Source: Pseudomonas fluorescens (lineage in GTDB: Bacteria; Pseudomonadota; Gammaproteobacteria; Pseudomonadales; Pseudomonadaceae). Taken from it: a DNA stretch of 64,000 nucleotides. How positions within the stretch are numbered: position 1 is the stretch's first letter; each line of letters starts with the position of its first letter. A model generated the notes under the pieces. That model searched no databases. It had not been told where the DNA came from and was given only the letters and a program-made list of their open reading frames with translations. Shown here one piece after another: positions 55,406 to 64,000 of the stretch. The DNA is taken from positions 2,852,001 to 2,916,000 of the forward strand of contig NZ_LT907842.1 in NCBI RefSeq assembly GCF_900215245.1, written 5' to 3'. Both the position numbers and the translations under genes were made by a program.

Positions 55406-56196
55406 GGTTGGGTTATCCAGGTGATTCGCGGGTAGCCAGACAGAGGGTGAGTGTCGATCAAGGCCTCGACGCCAAACACGTCGCGCAACAGTTCGGCGGT
55501 CAGCACGTCGTGAGGCGTGCCGCTGGCGACAATGCGCCCGTGGTTGATCACGTAAAGGCGATCACAAAAGGCAGCGGCCAGGTTCAGGTCGTGAATGCTG
55601 GCCAGTGTGCCGATGTTCAGGTGCTTGACCAGCCGTAGCAATGCCAGCTGATAGCGCGGGTCGAGGTGGTTGGTCGGCTCGTCAAGGATCAGCAGTTGCG
55701 GTTGCTGGGCCAGGGCACGGGCGAGAATCACCCTTTGTTTTTCGCCGCCGGACAGGGTGGCGAAAGCGTGGTCTTCAAAGCCCTGCATGCCGACTGAATT
55801 CAAGGCCTCTTGAATCAACTGTTGGTCGTGGCGCGTGTCGGCATCGAACAGGCCTTTGTGAGGCGTACGGCCCATGGCGACCACTTCATCTACGCGCAAT
55901 CCGAAGGCGTCGGGAAACTCCTGCAACACCACGGCGATACGTTGCGCACACCACTTGGCGCTTTGTTTCCACACGTTCTGGTGTTCGAGCACCACGTCAC
56001 CGTGTTCCGGTTTGCTGAACCGATAGGCGCAACGCAACAGGCTGGTCTTGCCGCTGCCGTTGGGTCCGATCAGGCCGACAAATTCGCCCGCACCGACCTG
56101 CAAGCTCGCGTCACGCAGTTGGAACCGGTGATTGCAGTGCTCGTGACCCGGCGGGGTCCAGCCAAGCTGGGTGAGACTGAGTGAAGGCATGGTCAT
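55402..56196 (-). CDS. FecE-type ABC transporter ATPase
   Basis: 264 residues from ATG 56196; a TTG two codons earlier and an ATG two codons later are alternatives. Walker [10 protein letters not shown] near residue 43, Q-loop [11 protein letters not shown], signature [15 protein letters not shown] near 148, Walker [13 protein letters not shown] near 168 and the switch His in SIHDLNLAA. It powers the FecCD-type permease. The stop overlaps the binding-protein ATG by 4 bp; the receptor gene is 65 bp upstream. Confidence 0.92.
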   Translation of the reverse strand: MTMPSLSLTQLGWTPPGHEHCNHRFQLRDASLQVGAGEFVGLIGPNGSGKTSLLRCAYRFSKPEHGDVVLEHQNVWKQSAKWCAQRIAVVLQEFPDAFGLRVDEVVAMGRTPHKGLFDADTRHDQQLIQEALNSVGMQGFEDHAFATLSGGEKQRVILARALAQQPQLLILDEPTNHLDPRYQLALLRLVKHLNIGTLASIHDLNLAAAFCDRLYVINHGRIVASGTPHDVLTAELLRDVFGVEALIDTHPLSGYPRITWITQP

Positions 56197-56261
56197 ACTC
56201 AAGGTCAGCGCAGATCAAAAAAGGTGGGAGCACGCTCGCACATGAGCCCCTGGGGTAGCCG

Positions 56262-58370
56262 TTAAAAGGTGTAGTCCGCGGTGACAAAAAACGAGCGCGG
56301 CTCGCCCAGGAGCCACTGTTGACCGTTGTTGTACTGGCTGACCGCATAGGTGCGGTTGAACAGGTTGTTCAGCTCCAGGCCCAGCGTGGTGTTGCGCATC
56401 GCCTTCCACGACACGGCCGCGTCGGCCACGGTGTAGCTCGGCACTTCACGGGTGTTGGCCGTGTCGGCATAACGGGCGCTGACGTAACGCACACCAGCGC
56501 CGGCGCGTATATCGTCGGTCACGGCGTTGCTCAGCCACAGGTTGGCGGTGCGGTTGGGGACATCCACCGGGCGGTTGCCGTTGCGGGAAATCGCCTGGCC
56601 GTTAACCACTTCAGAGAAGTCGTCGTACTGCGCGCGCACGATGGCGGCGTTGGCTTGCAGTTGCCAAGCGTCGGGCAGCTGCAGGTCGAGGCTGACCTCC
56701 AGGCCGTTGGACGATTGCTGACCCACTTGTTCTTTGAGGTCGGTGCCGGGAATGCTCACCAGCAATTTCTGTTTGACGATGTGGTAAGCCGCCAGGGTCC
56801 ATTCGCCACGCGCGTCCCAGAACGCCTGCTTGAAGCCGACTTCAGCCTGTTTGGCGGTGGACAAACCGAACTGCTGCTGGCTCGGGCTCAGGCTGATCAG
56901 GCTGCCGACACCGTCGGTGCTGGTGGCGTACTGGCCGTAGACCGAAATGTCTGGAGTGATCGCGTAGACCAGTCCGGCTTTCCAGTTATTGCCGGTCAGG
57001 GTTGTGTCGGCGTCTCTGTTCGCGGTTGTCAGATCATTGCTATCGATGTGCAGATAGTCGCGGCGCACGCCGGTGATCAACGAGAGTTTGTCGCTGAGTT
57101 GCAGGCGGTTTTCGGCAAAGGCGGCGAGCTGTTTGGTGGTGGTAACGGACTGCGCAATAAATGGGCTGTCACTGACAAACGGTTGTGGCACCGGGTGCTG
57201 AATGTCCACCGGCTGGCCGCCGCCCGGCAAGTCGTCGAAGGGCGCATTGCTGACCAGATGAAAGCGAATACGGTTGTACTCGACGCCCGTCACGGTCTGG
57301 CTGTCGAGGCCGAACAGCGTGTGTTTGAACGTGAAGGTCTGGCGGTCGCCGACCTGTTCCTGGTTATGCTTGATGCCCAGGTAGTTCTGGCGCACCAAGC
57401 CACCGTCGACATCGTTATAGCTCTCGGCGTTCTGCCAGCGGCGCTGGTTTTTCAGGTACGACAGCTCGTTGGTGGCAGTGACGTTGTCATTGATCTGCCA
57501 CGCGCTGGTCAGGCGCGTCCATTGGTCGTTGTAGTGCAGTGTGTTGTTGCTGACGTTGTAGTTCTTGGCGCGCAGGCTTTTGTGTAACTGGCCGTTGATC
57601 AGCGGGGTGCCGTAGTCGTTCTGTGGGCGCTGGTCGCCATAGTCGTGGGCCAGGGTGACGCTGAGGTTGTCGGCCGGTTGCCAGCGCAGGGCGGCGCTGA
57701 CGAAGTCGCTGGCCGAGTCGCCACGGTCGATGAAACCGTTGCTGCGCAGGCGGTTGATGTTCAGGCGATAGCTCAGCGTGTCGGTCAGCGAGCCGCCGCT
57801 GTCCAGGGCTTGCTGCTGGCGGTCATAGGACCCGTAGCCGAGACGGATGTGGTTTTCGATCTGGCCTTCAAACGGCTTCTTCGAAAGAGTGTTGATCACC
57901 GCGCCCGTGGCGCCCTGGCCATACATGACCGAAGCCGGGCCGCGCAGAACGTCCACGCGCTCAACCGACCAGGTGTCCACCGGGAAGGTGGAAGTGCCCG
58001 CGCCATCGAACATGCGCTGGCCGTCGTACAACTGCAATACCGAACTTTGCCCGGTAAAACCGCGTGCCTGTAACGAGGTACCGCCGTCGCCCGGTGTTCC
58101 GGTGCGGGTGATGCCGGTGGCGCGGGAGATGGCGTCCTGCACGCTGGCGTCGCCGCGTTGGCGGATTTTTTCGCCGGTCTGGCTCTCGACGCTGCCCGGC
58201 GTTTGCAAGGCCGTGAGGTTCAGGCGCGAGCCGGCGGTGGTCGGGGTATTCAAGTCGACGCGTTCATCATCCACGGCCGGCGCGGTCACGGGGCTGGCGG
58301 GCAGGGTCAGGGCCTGGGCGCTGTTATGCAAAGCGAGCAGGCACAGGCCGCACGCGAAGTACTTGTTCAT
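56262..58370 (-). CDS. TonB-dependent outer-membrane receptor
   Basis: 702 residues. A signal peptide (NKYFACGLCLLALHNSAQA) is followed by a plug domain (~50-165) with RQRGDASVQDAISRATGITR and VDVLRGPASVMYGQGATGAV. A 22-strand barrel ends in a C-terminal Phe (SFFVTADYTF), as outer-membrane proteins require. It resembles FhuA/Fiu-type siderophore receptors. It precedes the ATPase, binding-protein and permease genes in the same direction, so all four form one uptake system. A Zur-like palindrome upstream suggests zinc control, making a zincophore or other metal complex a plausible ligand. Confidence 0.9.
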   Translation of the reverse strand: MNKYFACGLCLLALHNSAQALTLPASPVTAPAVDDERVDLNTPTTAGSRLNLTALQTPGSVESQTGEKIRQRGDASVQDAISRATGITRTGTPGDGGTSLQARGFTGQSSVLQLYDGQRMFDGAGTSTFPVDTWSVERVDVLRGPASVMYGQGATGAVINTLSKKPFEGQIENHIRLGYGSYDRQQQALDSGGSLTDTLSYRLNINRLRSNGFIDRGDSASDFVSAALRWQPADNLSVTLAHDYGDQRPQNDYGTPLINGQLHKSLRAKNYNVSNNTLHYNDQWTRLTSAWQINDNVTATNELSYLKNQRRWQNAESYNDVDGGLVRQNYLGIKHNQEQVGDRQTFTFKHTLFGLDSQTVTGVEYNRIRFHLVSNAPFDDLPGGGQPVDIQHPVPQPFVSDSPFIAQSVTTTKQLAAFAENRLQLSDKLSLITGVRRDYLHIDSNDLTTANRDADTTLTGNNWKAGLVYAITPDISVYGQYATSTDGVGSLISLSPSQQQFGLSTAKQAEVGFKQAFWDARGEWTLAAYHIVKQKLLVSIPGTDLKEQVGQQSSNGLEVSLDLQLPDAWQLQANAAIVRAQYDDFSEVVNGQAISRNGNRPVDVPNRTANLWLSNAVTDDIRAGAGVRYVSARYADTANTREVPSYTVADAAVSWKAMRNTTLGLELNNLFNRTYAVSQYNNGQQWLLGEPRSFFVTADYTF

Positions 58371-58434
58371 GGGTCGATCTATCGCTTCTTGGGAGGTGCT
58401 CGCCGCAGGGCGCGGCGAGCAACGATAACGCAGA

Positions 58435-58455
58435 AAGTGTTATAAGTTAACACTT
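58435..58455. promoter_or_regulatory. Zur-like palindrome upstream of the TonB receptor
   Basis: AAGTGTTA-TAAGT-TAACACTT is a perfect 8+8 inverted repeat. The TGTTA-N5-TAACA core equals the Zur box core (TGTTATANTATAACA). It lies 65-85 bp upstream of the receptor ATG. It does not resemble a Fur box. Confidence 0.6.
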
Positions 58456-58520
58456 ATTGGCTGCGGGACAAAGGTCGCGCAAGGCTACAGAAGGGCTCTG
58501 TGCTGGGCATCTCGCCTGTT

Positions 58521-59903
58521 TCATGCCGAACCTGAGGCGGATTCATGTGGGTTGAAAAAGCGCGCCAACACCAGGCGATCCACTGCCCACACCACGATCA
58601 ACGAGGCGCCCACCAAAGGGAAAATGATCGCCAGCGCGAGCATGATCACCACCGCGGTTTTCCACGTCGGCAGGTCATGGCGCAACGGTGGAACGCCGAG
58701 CCCGCCCTGTGGCCGGCGCTTCCACCAGATCACCACACCACTGACCGCACTGAGCAAAATCAGCAGGCAAATCAGCAGCACGATCAGTTGGTTCACCCAG
58801 CCGAACATCTTGCCTTCGTGCAGCATCACGCCTGTCTCGGTGGCGCGGGCGACGGTGTTGTAGTGTTCCCAGCGCACATCGGCCAGCACTTTGCCGCTGT
58901 ACTGGTCCACATGCAGGGTGGCGTCGTTGCGCGGGTCGTTGGCAAATACCGCGACCGTGAACACGCCGTCGGCAGTGGTCGGGAAGGTGATGCTGTAGCC
59001 GGGCTCGACCTTGCGTGCGGTGGCCAGGTCGACGACTTGTTGCAGGCGCACAGCCGGCGCGGCCGGTGCGCTGTTCATGGCGCCGTGCTTCATGTGTTCG
59101 GCGTGGTCGCCGGACATCGGCATCGGCGTATTTTCCATGGCCCAGGGCACGGTTTGTTGGCTGGCGGTATTGAGGACGCGTGCCTGCTGGTCAGACTGCG
59201 GCACGTTGTTCCACATCGCCGCCGGGAAGGTGTTCCACAGTTCGGCGTATTGCTTGCCCCAGAAGCCGGTCCAGGTCATGCCGCTGAGCAGCATCACCAG
59301 CAGAAACGCCGCGCCCCAGAAGCCTGCAACCGCATGCATGTCACGCCAGAACACCCGGCCGCTGCGGCTGAACCGTGGCCACAACACACCGGTCGACGAC
59401 CTGCCGCGAGGCCACCACAGGTACACGCCGGACACCACCAGCATCACGCCCCAACCGGCGGCGAGCTCCACCAGGCGATCACCCACGGTGCCGATCATCA
59501 GCTCACCGTGCAGGGCCCGGGCGATGGCCTGCAGGTTGTTTTTTGCATCCTGTTCGCCGAGTACGGTGCCGCGATACGGGTCAACAAACACCGTCACGTC
59601 GCGCCCGCCTGCCTGCATCACAAATTGCGCGCTGCTGGTGGCGTCGGCTGGCGGCAGGTACTTGCTGATTTTGCCTTGGGGAAAAGCTGCCTGGGCCCTC
59701 TGCAATTGCTCGTCGGCACTCAGTGCGTGCTCGGCGCTTTGCACTTTGAGCAGGTCGCCATACATCAGTGGGTCAAGCTGGGGTTTGAACAGGTAGATGA
59801 TGCCGGTCAGTGCCAGCAGCACCATGAAAGGCGCGACGAACAGCCCGGCGTAGAAGTGCCAGCGCCAGGCGAGGTTGTAGAAGGAAATCTTTTGAGTGGT
59901 CAT
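58521..59903 (-). CDS. PepSY-associated membrane protein (PiuB-like)
   Basis: 460 residues from ATG 59903 (GGAG upstream). Four membrane helices: FYAGLFVAPFMVLLALTGII (~20-40), LAAGWGVMLVVSGVYLWW (~147-165), GFWGAAFLLVMLLSGMTWTG (~195-215) and a C-terminal pair (~355-440). PepSY-like periplasmic parts lie between, with a His/Met-rich loop (PMPMSGDHAEHMKHG) near residue 260. The architecture matches PiuB/PepSY proteins found beside TonB receptors, which are thought to aid reduction or release of imported metals. Downstream of the copper receptor gene and probably co-transcribed. Confidence 0.85.
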   Translation of the reverse strand: MTTQKISFYNLAWRWHFYAGLFVAPFMVLLALTGIIYLFKPQLDPLMYGDLLKVQSAEHALSADEQLQRAQAAFPQGKISKYLPPADATSSAQFVMQAGGRDVTVFVDPYRGTVLGEQDAKNNLQAIARALHGELMIGTVGDRLVELAAGWGVMLVVSGVYLWWPRGRSSTGVLWPRFSRSGRVFWRDMHAVAGFWGAAFLLVMLLSGMTWTGFWGKQYAELWNTFPAAMWNNVPQSDQQARVLNTASQQTVPWAMENTPMPMSGDHAEHMKHGAMNSAPAAPAVRLQQVVDLATARKVEPGYSITFPTTADGVFTVAVFANDPRNDATLHVDQYSGKVLADVRWEHYNTVARATETGVMLHEGKMFGWVNQLIVLLICLLILLSAVSGVVIWWKRRPQGGLGVPPLRHDLPTWKTAVVIMLALAIIFPLVGASLIVVWAVDRLVLARFFNPHESASGSA

Positions 59904-59948
59904 CAGGGGGCTCCGCAAGGCATTATTTTTTTGGGTCAGTTATGCCGC

Positions 59949-59998
59949 CATCGGGAGCAAGCCCCCTCCCGCATGTGGGAGGGGGCTTGCTCCCGATG
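59949..59998. repeat. Tight REP hairpin between oprC and PepSY gene
   Basis: CATCGGGAGCAAGCCCCCTC and GAGGGGGCTTGCTCCCGATG are perfect complements around a 10-base loop: two REPs with almost no spacer. It lies just past the oprC stop and could act as a partial terminator. Confidence 0.85.
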
Positions 59999-60001
59999 CG
60001 G

Positions 60002-62062
60002 TTAGAAGCTCATGTCCACCTTGGTCCAGAGCGTGCGCCCCGGCTCCTTGATGGCTTGCGGGTCGTTGGCCGGGTAGCCGAACCCGGCGTTGCCGGCCAG
60101 GTTCAGGTGCTCGGCGTAGGCTTTGCCGAACAGGTTGTCGACGCCGGTGCTGACCTTGAAGTTTTTATTGATGCGGTACGCGGCGTTCAGCGAGAACACA
60201 CCAAAGCCGGCGCTCTTGTCGAAGTCCTTGCCGACCACATTGCCTTTGTTCTGGTCGATACGGTTTTGCGCCGCGACCACTCGCCACAAGGCGCCGGCGC
60301 TCCAGTCGTCCTGGCTGTACGTCAGGCCGAACCGTGCATCCAACGGCGGCATCTGTGGCAGTGCCTTGCCGTCGCTGCTGTTCTTGCCCCAGGCATAGGC
60401 GAGCGTGGCGTCGGCCTTCCAGTTCTGGGTCAACTTGTAGGCCGTACCGAGTTCGCCGCCCATGATCCGCGCGTCGACATTGCGGGCCTGGGAGGTGGTA
60501 CCCATCATGCCGGGCTTGTAGTCGAACAGGATGAAATCGCGCACCTGGCCGACATAACCCGAGGCCCAGGCCTCCAGGTCGGCAGTTTTGTACTGGGCGC
60601 CGAAGTCGAGCTGAGTGGTCTTCTCCGGCTTCACGCCGTCGAAGGCATTCACCGAACCTACCGCGCCGGTGTTGGGGGAAAACAGCTCCCAGTAATCCGG
60701 GAAACGTTCCGAGTGGCCAAGGCCTGCATAGAGGGTGGTGGGGCTGTCGGCCAGGTCGTGTTCATAACGCATGAAGCCCGATGGCAAGGTGTCGGTGCGG
60801 GTGTCGTTGGCGGTCGGGTTGGGGCGGGCCATCATTCCCGAGCCGGTGGTTTGGCGGAAGTCCTTGGCTGAGGCACGGTCCAGGCGCGCGCCGCTGATCA
60901 GGCGATCGCGGTCCGCGGCGTACCAGGTCAGTTCGCCAAACACGCCGTAATTATGAAAGTTGGCGTCCTTGTTACGCGGCACATCCTTATAGGTGTCGAT
61001 GCCCATGCCCATGCGCTGGCGGTGCTCGTCGGTCTGCGCATCCAGGCCGCCGATCAGCTGCACATCGGCCCAGCGCCAGGTCGCCTTGATCCGCGCGCCC
61101 AAGGTGCGCCGGTCGACGTTGGAGGCCATGGGGCCAGCCATCATCCCGGTGCCTGACGGAGTGCGCAGGCTGTAGTTGTCCATCACATGGTCGGCGTAGT
61201 TGTAGTAAACCTGGGCTTCGACCTTATCCAGCACCTCACCGATATTGGACTTTTCGAAGCGCAGCCCCAGGCTTTCGCGCAGGAACTGCGAACCGTCCAT
61301 GCCGCGCCCGGCGTAGCGTGCTTCGCCATCGCCACGCCCGGCGGTGAGTTCCAGCAGGGTATCCGCGTCGGGGGTGAAACCGACGGCGACGTCGCCATTC
61401 CACTTGTCGTAGCGCGAGGCGACGGTGTGGTTGTTGCCGTCTTTGTAATCGTCGGCATGCGCCTGGTTGCCGATCACTCGCACATAACCCAATGGGCCAC
61501 CTGCGGCGGCATCGATGACTTTATCGAAGCGCCCGTTGGAGCCGGCCAGCACACTGGCGTTGACCCGTGTGCCCAACTCGCCGAACTGCTCCGGCTCGCG
61601 CTCGAACAGGACAGTACCGGCCGACGCGCCCGGGCCCCAGAGCACGGTTTGTGGACCTTTGATCACCGTGAGCTTGTCGTAGGTCTCCGGCGAGATATAC
61701 GAGGTGGGCGCATCCATTCGGCCCGGGCAGGCGCCGAGCATCACGCCGCCATTGGTGAGGATATTCAGGCGCGAGCCGAACATGCCGCGCAGCACCGGGT
61801 CGCCGTTGGTACCGCCGTTGCGCACGAGGGCGAAGCCGGGGATGGTCTTGAGGTAGTCGCCGCCGTCACTGGCCGGCACTGGCTGGCGCGGGTCTTTCGG
61901 GTTGGTAACCACGGTCAGCGGCGAGCTGGGCGCGATCGCCGTGATGACGGTGGGGCTCAATTCGTGATCTTCAGCCTGTGCCTGTGGCACCAACAGTGTG
62001 CCAAGCAGAACAGCGAAAACGGGGGTGCATCCCATACGGGGGTCAGCAGAAAACCTGGACAT
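60002..62062 (-). CDS. oprC: TonB-dependent copper receptor (OprC-like)
   Basis: 686 residues from ATG 62062 (weak GGA site; ATG 62074 adds four residues). A signal peptide ends near AQA. The plug contains YLKTIPGFALVRNGGTNGDP, GGVMLGACPGRMDAP and VIKGPQTVLWGPGASAG, all hallmarks of the TonB copper receptor family (OprC/NosA). The barrel ends WTKVDMSF with C-terminal Phe. Met-rich loops (GTGMMAGPM, GSGMMARPN, KPGMMGTTS) fit copper binding. Together with PCuAC and two DUF2946 proteins it forms a copper acquisition/handling operon. Confidence 0.92.
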   Translation of the reverse strand: MSRFSADPRMGCTPVFAVLLGTLLVPQAQAEDHELSPTVITAIAPSSPLTVVTNPKDPRQPVPASDGGDYLKTIPGFALVRNGGTNGDPVLRGMFGSRLNILTNGGVMLGACPGRMDAPTSYISPETYDKLTVIKGPQTVLWGPGASAGTVLFEREPEQFGELGTRVNASVLAGSNGRFDKVIDAAAGGPLGYVRVIGNQAHADDYKDGNNHTVASRYDKWNGDVAVGFTPDADTLLELTAGRGDGEARYAGRGMDGSQFLRESLGLRFEKSNIGEVLDKVEAQVYYNYADHVMDNYSLRTPSGTGMMAGPMASNVDRRTLGARIKATWRWADVQLIGGLDAQTDEHRQRMGMGIDTYKDVPRNKDANFHNYGVFGELTWYAADRDRLISGARLDRASAKDFRQTTGSGMMARPNPTANDTRTDTLPSGFMRYEHDLADSPTTLYAGLGHSERFPDYWELFSPNTGAVGSVNAFDGVKPEKTTQLDFGAQYKTADLEAWASGYVGQVRDFILFDYKPGMMGTTSQARNVDARIMGGELGTAYKLTQNWKADATLAYAWGKNSSDGKALPQMPPLDARFGLTYSQDDWSAGALWRVVAAQNRIDQNKGNVVGKDFDKSAGFGVFSLNAAYRINKNFKVSTGVDNLFGKAYAEHLNLAGNAGFGYPANDPQAIKEPGRTLWTKVDMSF

Positions 62063-62155
62063 GAAAAATTCCATCAATCATTCGTAAACAACACGGCCAG
62101 CAGCCTGCGGCTGTCTGTCTAAAGTCGGCCGGGGTGAAGTAACGCAGTGAGGTGC

Positions 62156-62575
62156 TTACGCGACGACGGGCGGGGCGCGGCTGCGGGCGCCGGGGAAGAT
62201 GCTCTGCCGGGCATGGCCCAGGCGCGGGGCGGGGGTTAGGGCGGTAGCCGACGGCGGGGTGCCGAGGGTGACATAGGACACACTGCCGGGCAGGGCCGGG
62301 CAACTGAACAGCAGGCTGCAATAGCCGCATTTTTCCCAGAGGACGTGGTGTTCGTCCGGCGCTTTGCTGTGCTTGGGTTCGCCATGGCAGCCGGGCATGT
62401 CCATGGGCATGGACATGCTCATCGACATACCGGCGTGATGATCCATCGGCATCGCTTGGGAAATCAGCGGACCGATAAAAATCATCAGCATGGCGAACAG
62501 GCTGATCCAACTGCCGCGCATCAGGCTCATGGGCCTGCGGCGCGGCGCGGAAAACCTGGCGCGTGGGGCGCCCAT
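62156..62575 (-). CDS. DUF2946 family protein (copper operon)
   Basis: 139 residues. A basic leader (RRRPMSLMRGSW) precedes one hydrophobic segment (ISLFAMLMIFIGPLISQAM, ~21-40). A Met/His-rich stretch (MDHHAGMSMSMSMPMDM) and a C-x2-C pair (EKCGYC) follow; these are DUF2946 features and suit copper binding. It is ten bases downstream of the PCuAC gene. An alternative start is ATG 62530. Function of the family is not established. Confidence 0.8.
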   Translation of the reverse strand: MGAPRARFSAPRRRPMSLMRGSWISLFAMLMIFIGPLISQAMPMDHHAGMSMSMSMPMDMPGCHGEPKHSKAPDEHHVLWEKCGYCSLLFSCPALPGSVSYVTLGTPPSATALTPAPRLGHARQSIFPGARSRAPPVVA

Positions 62576-62585
62576 CGAGGTTGGC

Positions 62586-63068
62586 CTATTGAGCGTGCAT
62601 ATGCTCGTGGCCGGCCATCGGTGGCGCTTTTTGTACCGAGACGTCCACGCGTACCTTGCCGGCTTTTTCGAAGGTCAGGGTCAGTGGGAATTGCTTGCCA
62701 TCGGTCAGCAGGCTGCGGTCTTTCAGGCCCAGCAACATCACGTGATAGGCCATCGGTGCGAAGGTCAAGTCACCCTTGGCTGGTACGGCAACGCTGGGCA
62801 CTTGTTGCATCTTCATCAAGTCGCCCTGCATCACATGCTCATGCAGCTCGGCCTTGTCGGCCACTGGCGTTTCGACACTGAGCAGGCGGTCCGGGGTAAC
62901 ACCGGTGTTATGGATCACGAAATACGCCGCGACCGTGGGCGCATTCGGCGGCAACTCCTGGGACCAGGGGTCGCTGACGAGCAGGTCGCCGGCTTTGTAG
63001 TCATCGGCATTGGCAGCACTGAACACCGGCAGCAGCAACGCAGCCAGAAGCAGGGAAGATTTGAGCAT
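62586..63068 (-). CDS. PCuAC-type periplasmic copper chaperone
   Basis: 160 residues from ATG 63068 (GGAG upstream; the long frame extension to 63239 is discarded). A signal peptide is cut near SAANA. The PCuAC/DUF461 domain carries copper-ligand spacing: ELHEHVMQGDLMKMQQV supplies His/Met and FAPMAYHVMLLGL supplies the later H-x-M. The tail is His/Met-rich (MAGHEHMHAQ). PCuAC proteins carry Cu(I) to cytochrome oxidase assembly or other periplasmic targets. It lies between two DUF2946 genes. Confidence 0.92.
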   Translation of the reverse strand: MLKSSLLLAALLLPVFSAANADDYKAGDLLVSDPWSQELPPNAPTVAAYFVIHNTGVTPDRLLSVETPVADKAELHEHVMQGDLMKMQQVPSVAVPAKGDLTFAPMAYHVMLLGLKDRSLLTDGKQFPLTLTFEKAGKVRVDVSVQKAPPMAGHEHMHAQ

Positions 63069-63114
63069 GGCAGTTCTCCAGAACGGTTCTAAACGCAGTT
63101 CACTTGCGAACAAA

Positions 63115-63510
63115 TCAGACCGTTGGAGAGGCGCGCGGGTTGAGGCTCGGCCATTGCTGGCGCGGGGTCGGGGCTTGCAATGACGGCGGTGGCAGGCTCT
63201 GTGCGGCGGCAAACCGCGTGACATACAACTGCGGCACATGCCCCGGCAACGCCACTAATGGCGCGGAGCCCGAGCAACACCAGCAATGCTGCATGGTGGA
63301 ATGATCGTCCTGCTGCGGCGCCGGAATTTCCAGTTTGCCCAGGGCAATGGTTTTCAGGCTGGCGCCATTGGAGGAACAAAAGCTGCCCCACAGCAATTGC
63401 TGGAGGGGGTCGCTGGACTGCTGCATCGCGCTGGCCATCGGCATGGCAAAGGCGTTGAACAGCACTGCAAAGCAGGCGATCCAGGCAATTGCAAAGCGTT
63501 GACGGGCCAT
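63115..63510 (-). CDS. DUF2946 family protein, first gene of the copper operon
   Basis: 131 residues from ATG 63510; a TTG three codons earlier is possible. One hydrophobic signal/anchor (FAIAWIACFAVLFNAFAMPM) is followed by LLWGSFCSSNG and the Cys-rich motif HCWCCSG, as in DUF2946 proteins. It precedes PCuAC by 46 bp. A 27-bp inverted repeat lies 24 bp upstream of its ATG. Probably a periplasmic or membrane copper-binding accessory; not demonstrated. Confidence 0.8.
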   Translation of the reverse strand: MARQRFAIAWIACFAVLFNAFAMPMASAMQQSSDPLQQLLWGSFCSSNGASLKTIALGKLEIPAPQQDDHSTMQHCWCCSGSAPLVALPGHVPQLYVTRFAAAQSLPPPSLQAPTPRQQWPSLNPRASPTV

Positions 63511-63533
63511 GGCGGACAATCCGTAGGGTTAAG

Positions 63534-63560
63534 CGATCAGGTGGGTATTTAGCCTGATCG
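63534..63560. promoter_or_regulatory. Inverted repeat upstream of the copper operon
   Basis: CGATCAGG-N11-CCTGATCG is a perfect 8+8 palindrome located in the promoter/leader of the leftward operon. It may be an operator; I do not recognise the regulator. Confidence 0.5.
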
Positions 63561-63682
63561 GTAAGGATAAGTAAAAAAGCGCGGTGTGGTTTGGTGTCGC
63601 AGTGGTTGCCTTCATGATAGTCGGGAACCACAGATTGCCAATTTTGCCGGTGAGTCGCGACATCCAGGCTGACCCTGAACCC

Positions 63683-63772
63683 TGTGGGCGCTGGCTGGCT
63701 CGCGAAGGCGCCGTGTCAGTCACCTGATGTGCTGGCTGACACGCTGCTTTCGCGAGCAAGCCCGCTCCCACC
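63683..63772. repeat. REPIN between cobK and the copper operon
   Basis: TGTGGGCGCTGGCTGGCTCG and CGCGAGCAAGCCCGCTCCCAC as inverted arms (imperfect), ~45-bp spacer containing GTCAG..CTGAC. Confidence 0.78.
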
Positions 63773-63788
63773 CTGGATAGGTGGTGTT

Positions 63789-64000
63789 TACAGCGGGTTG
63801 ACGGCCTGTAGCACCGCAGCCACGGAGGTGAACGCTCGATCCACCAGAGCCAGCACGGGACGCTTCAATACCAGCACCGGTATTCCGAGCTCCCGCGCCA
63901 CCTCCAGCTTCGGCTCAGTGGCCGTGCTGCCGCTGTTCTTGCTGATCAGCACATCAATCCCACACAGCTCAAACAGTGCGCGCTCATCCTCGATCAGAAA
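63789..64000 (-). CDS. cobK: Precorrin-6A reductase CobK, C-terminal part
   Basis: The leftward frame enters at the right edge and stops with TAA near 63789. It encodes the last ~70 residues, including DVLISKNSGSTATEPKLEVA and ELGIPVLVLKRP, the conserved C-terminal NADPH/substrate segment of CobK/CbiJ. The enzyme reduces the corrin ring precursor in cobalamin synthesis. The remainder of the gene is beyond the window. My frame reading and base count near 63840 disagree by one base, so the stop may be off by one. Confidence 0.8.

Noticed and set aside
63780..63850. Apparent one-base frameshift in cobK
   Set aside because: My frame and base count disagree by one base near 63840, most likely a counting error of mine rather than a mutation, because the protein reads well across the site.

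Overview
The window looks like a chromosomal segment of a Pseudomonas of the fluorescens group. The evidence is high GC, fourteen REP/REPIN elements of the GTGGGAGCGGGCTTGCTCGC type, and gene order that, from memory, matches the ureDABC/urt and desT-ureEFG neighbourhoods of P. aeruginosa (not checked by search). No rRNA, tRNA, CRISPR, IS element or prophage was seen.

Layout. 1-520: tail of a FAD-dependent amine/amino-acid oxidase. 907-6055: livKHMGF branched-chain amino-acid ABC transporter behind a consensus sigma-54 promoter. 6171-6833: gene-free stretch with two exact DnaA boxes. 6834-9931: SDR oxidoreductase, CDF-family transporter and AGE-family isomerase. 10113-12534: urease accessory genes hupE/ureJ, ureG, ureF, ureE, followed by a DesT/FabR-type regulator. 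13617-23312: assorted housekeeping and accessory genes (repeat-containing periplasmic protein, AsmA, bacterioferritin, LysR/azoreductase pair, a leaderless lipase, EamA/AraC pair, PsiF, AI-2E permease). 23667-26112: YegD Hsp70-like protein divergent from a J-domain protein (CbpA) with a sigma-32-type promoter. 26191-38424: two giant tandem proteins (1701 and 2330 aa) with near-identical N-termini, leucine-rich repeats and NEL-type E3 ubiquitin ligase domains; the second also carries a C-terminal SET methyltransferase-like domain. 38519-48575: a long leftward unit urtABCDE-ureD-ureA-pat-GNAT-ureB-ureC (urea uptake plus urease) behind a sigma-54 promoter with an NtrC-like site. 48856-53448: a 1530-aa protein built from seven ~215-residue DUF4329-like repeats. 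53451-58370: TonB receptor/ABC importer operon with a Zur-like palindrome, probably for a metal complex. 58521-63510: copper-handling operon (DUF2946, PCuAC, DUF2946, OprC-like receptor, PepSY protein). 63789-64000: 3' end of cobK.

How the parts fit. Much of the window serves nitrogen acquisition: Liv uptake, Urt urea uptake, urease structural genes and nickel/urease maturation genes, with RpoN promoters at both transporter operons. The right end serves metal acquisition. The most novel part is 26-38 kb. A NEL ubiquitin ligase fused to a SET domain in a single LRR protein would be a dual writer of eukaryote-type modifications. It sits beside a NEL-only paralogue that shares its N-terminus, a modular arrangement in which one delivery-type N-terminus carries different C-terminal payloads. 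A short decayed copy of the cbpA 3' end between the two genes marks the duplication junction.
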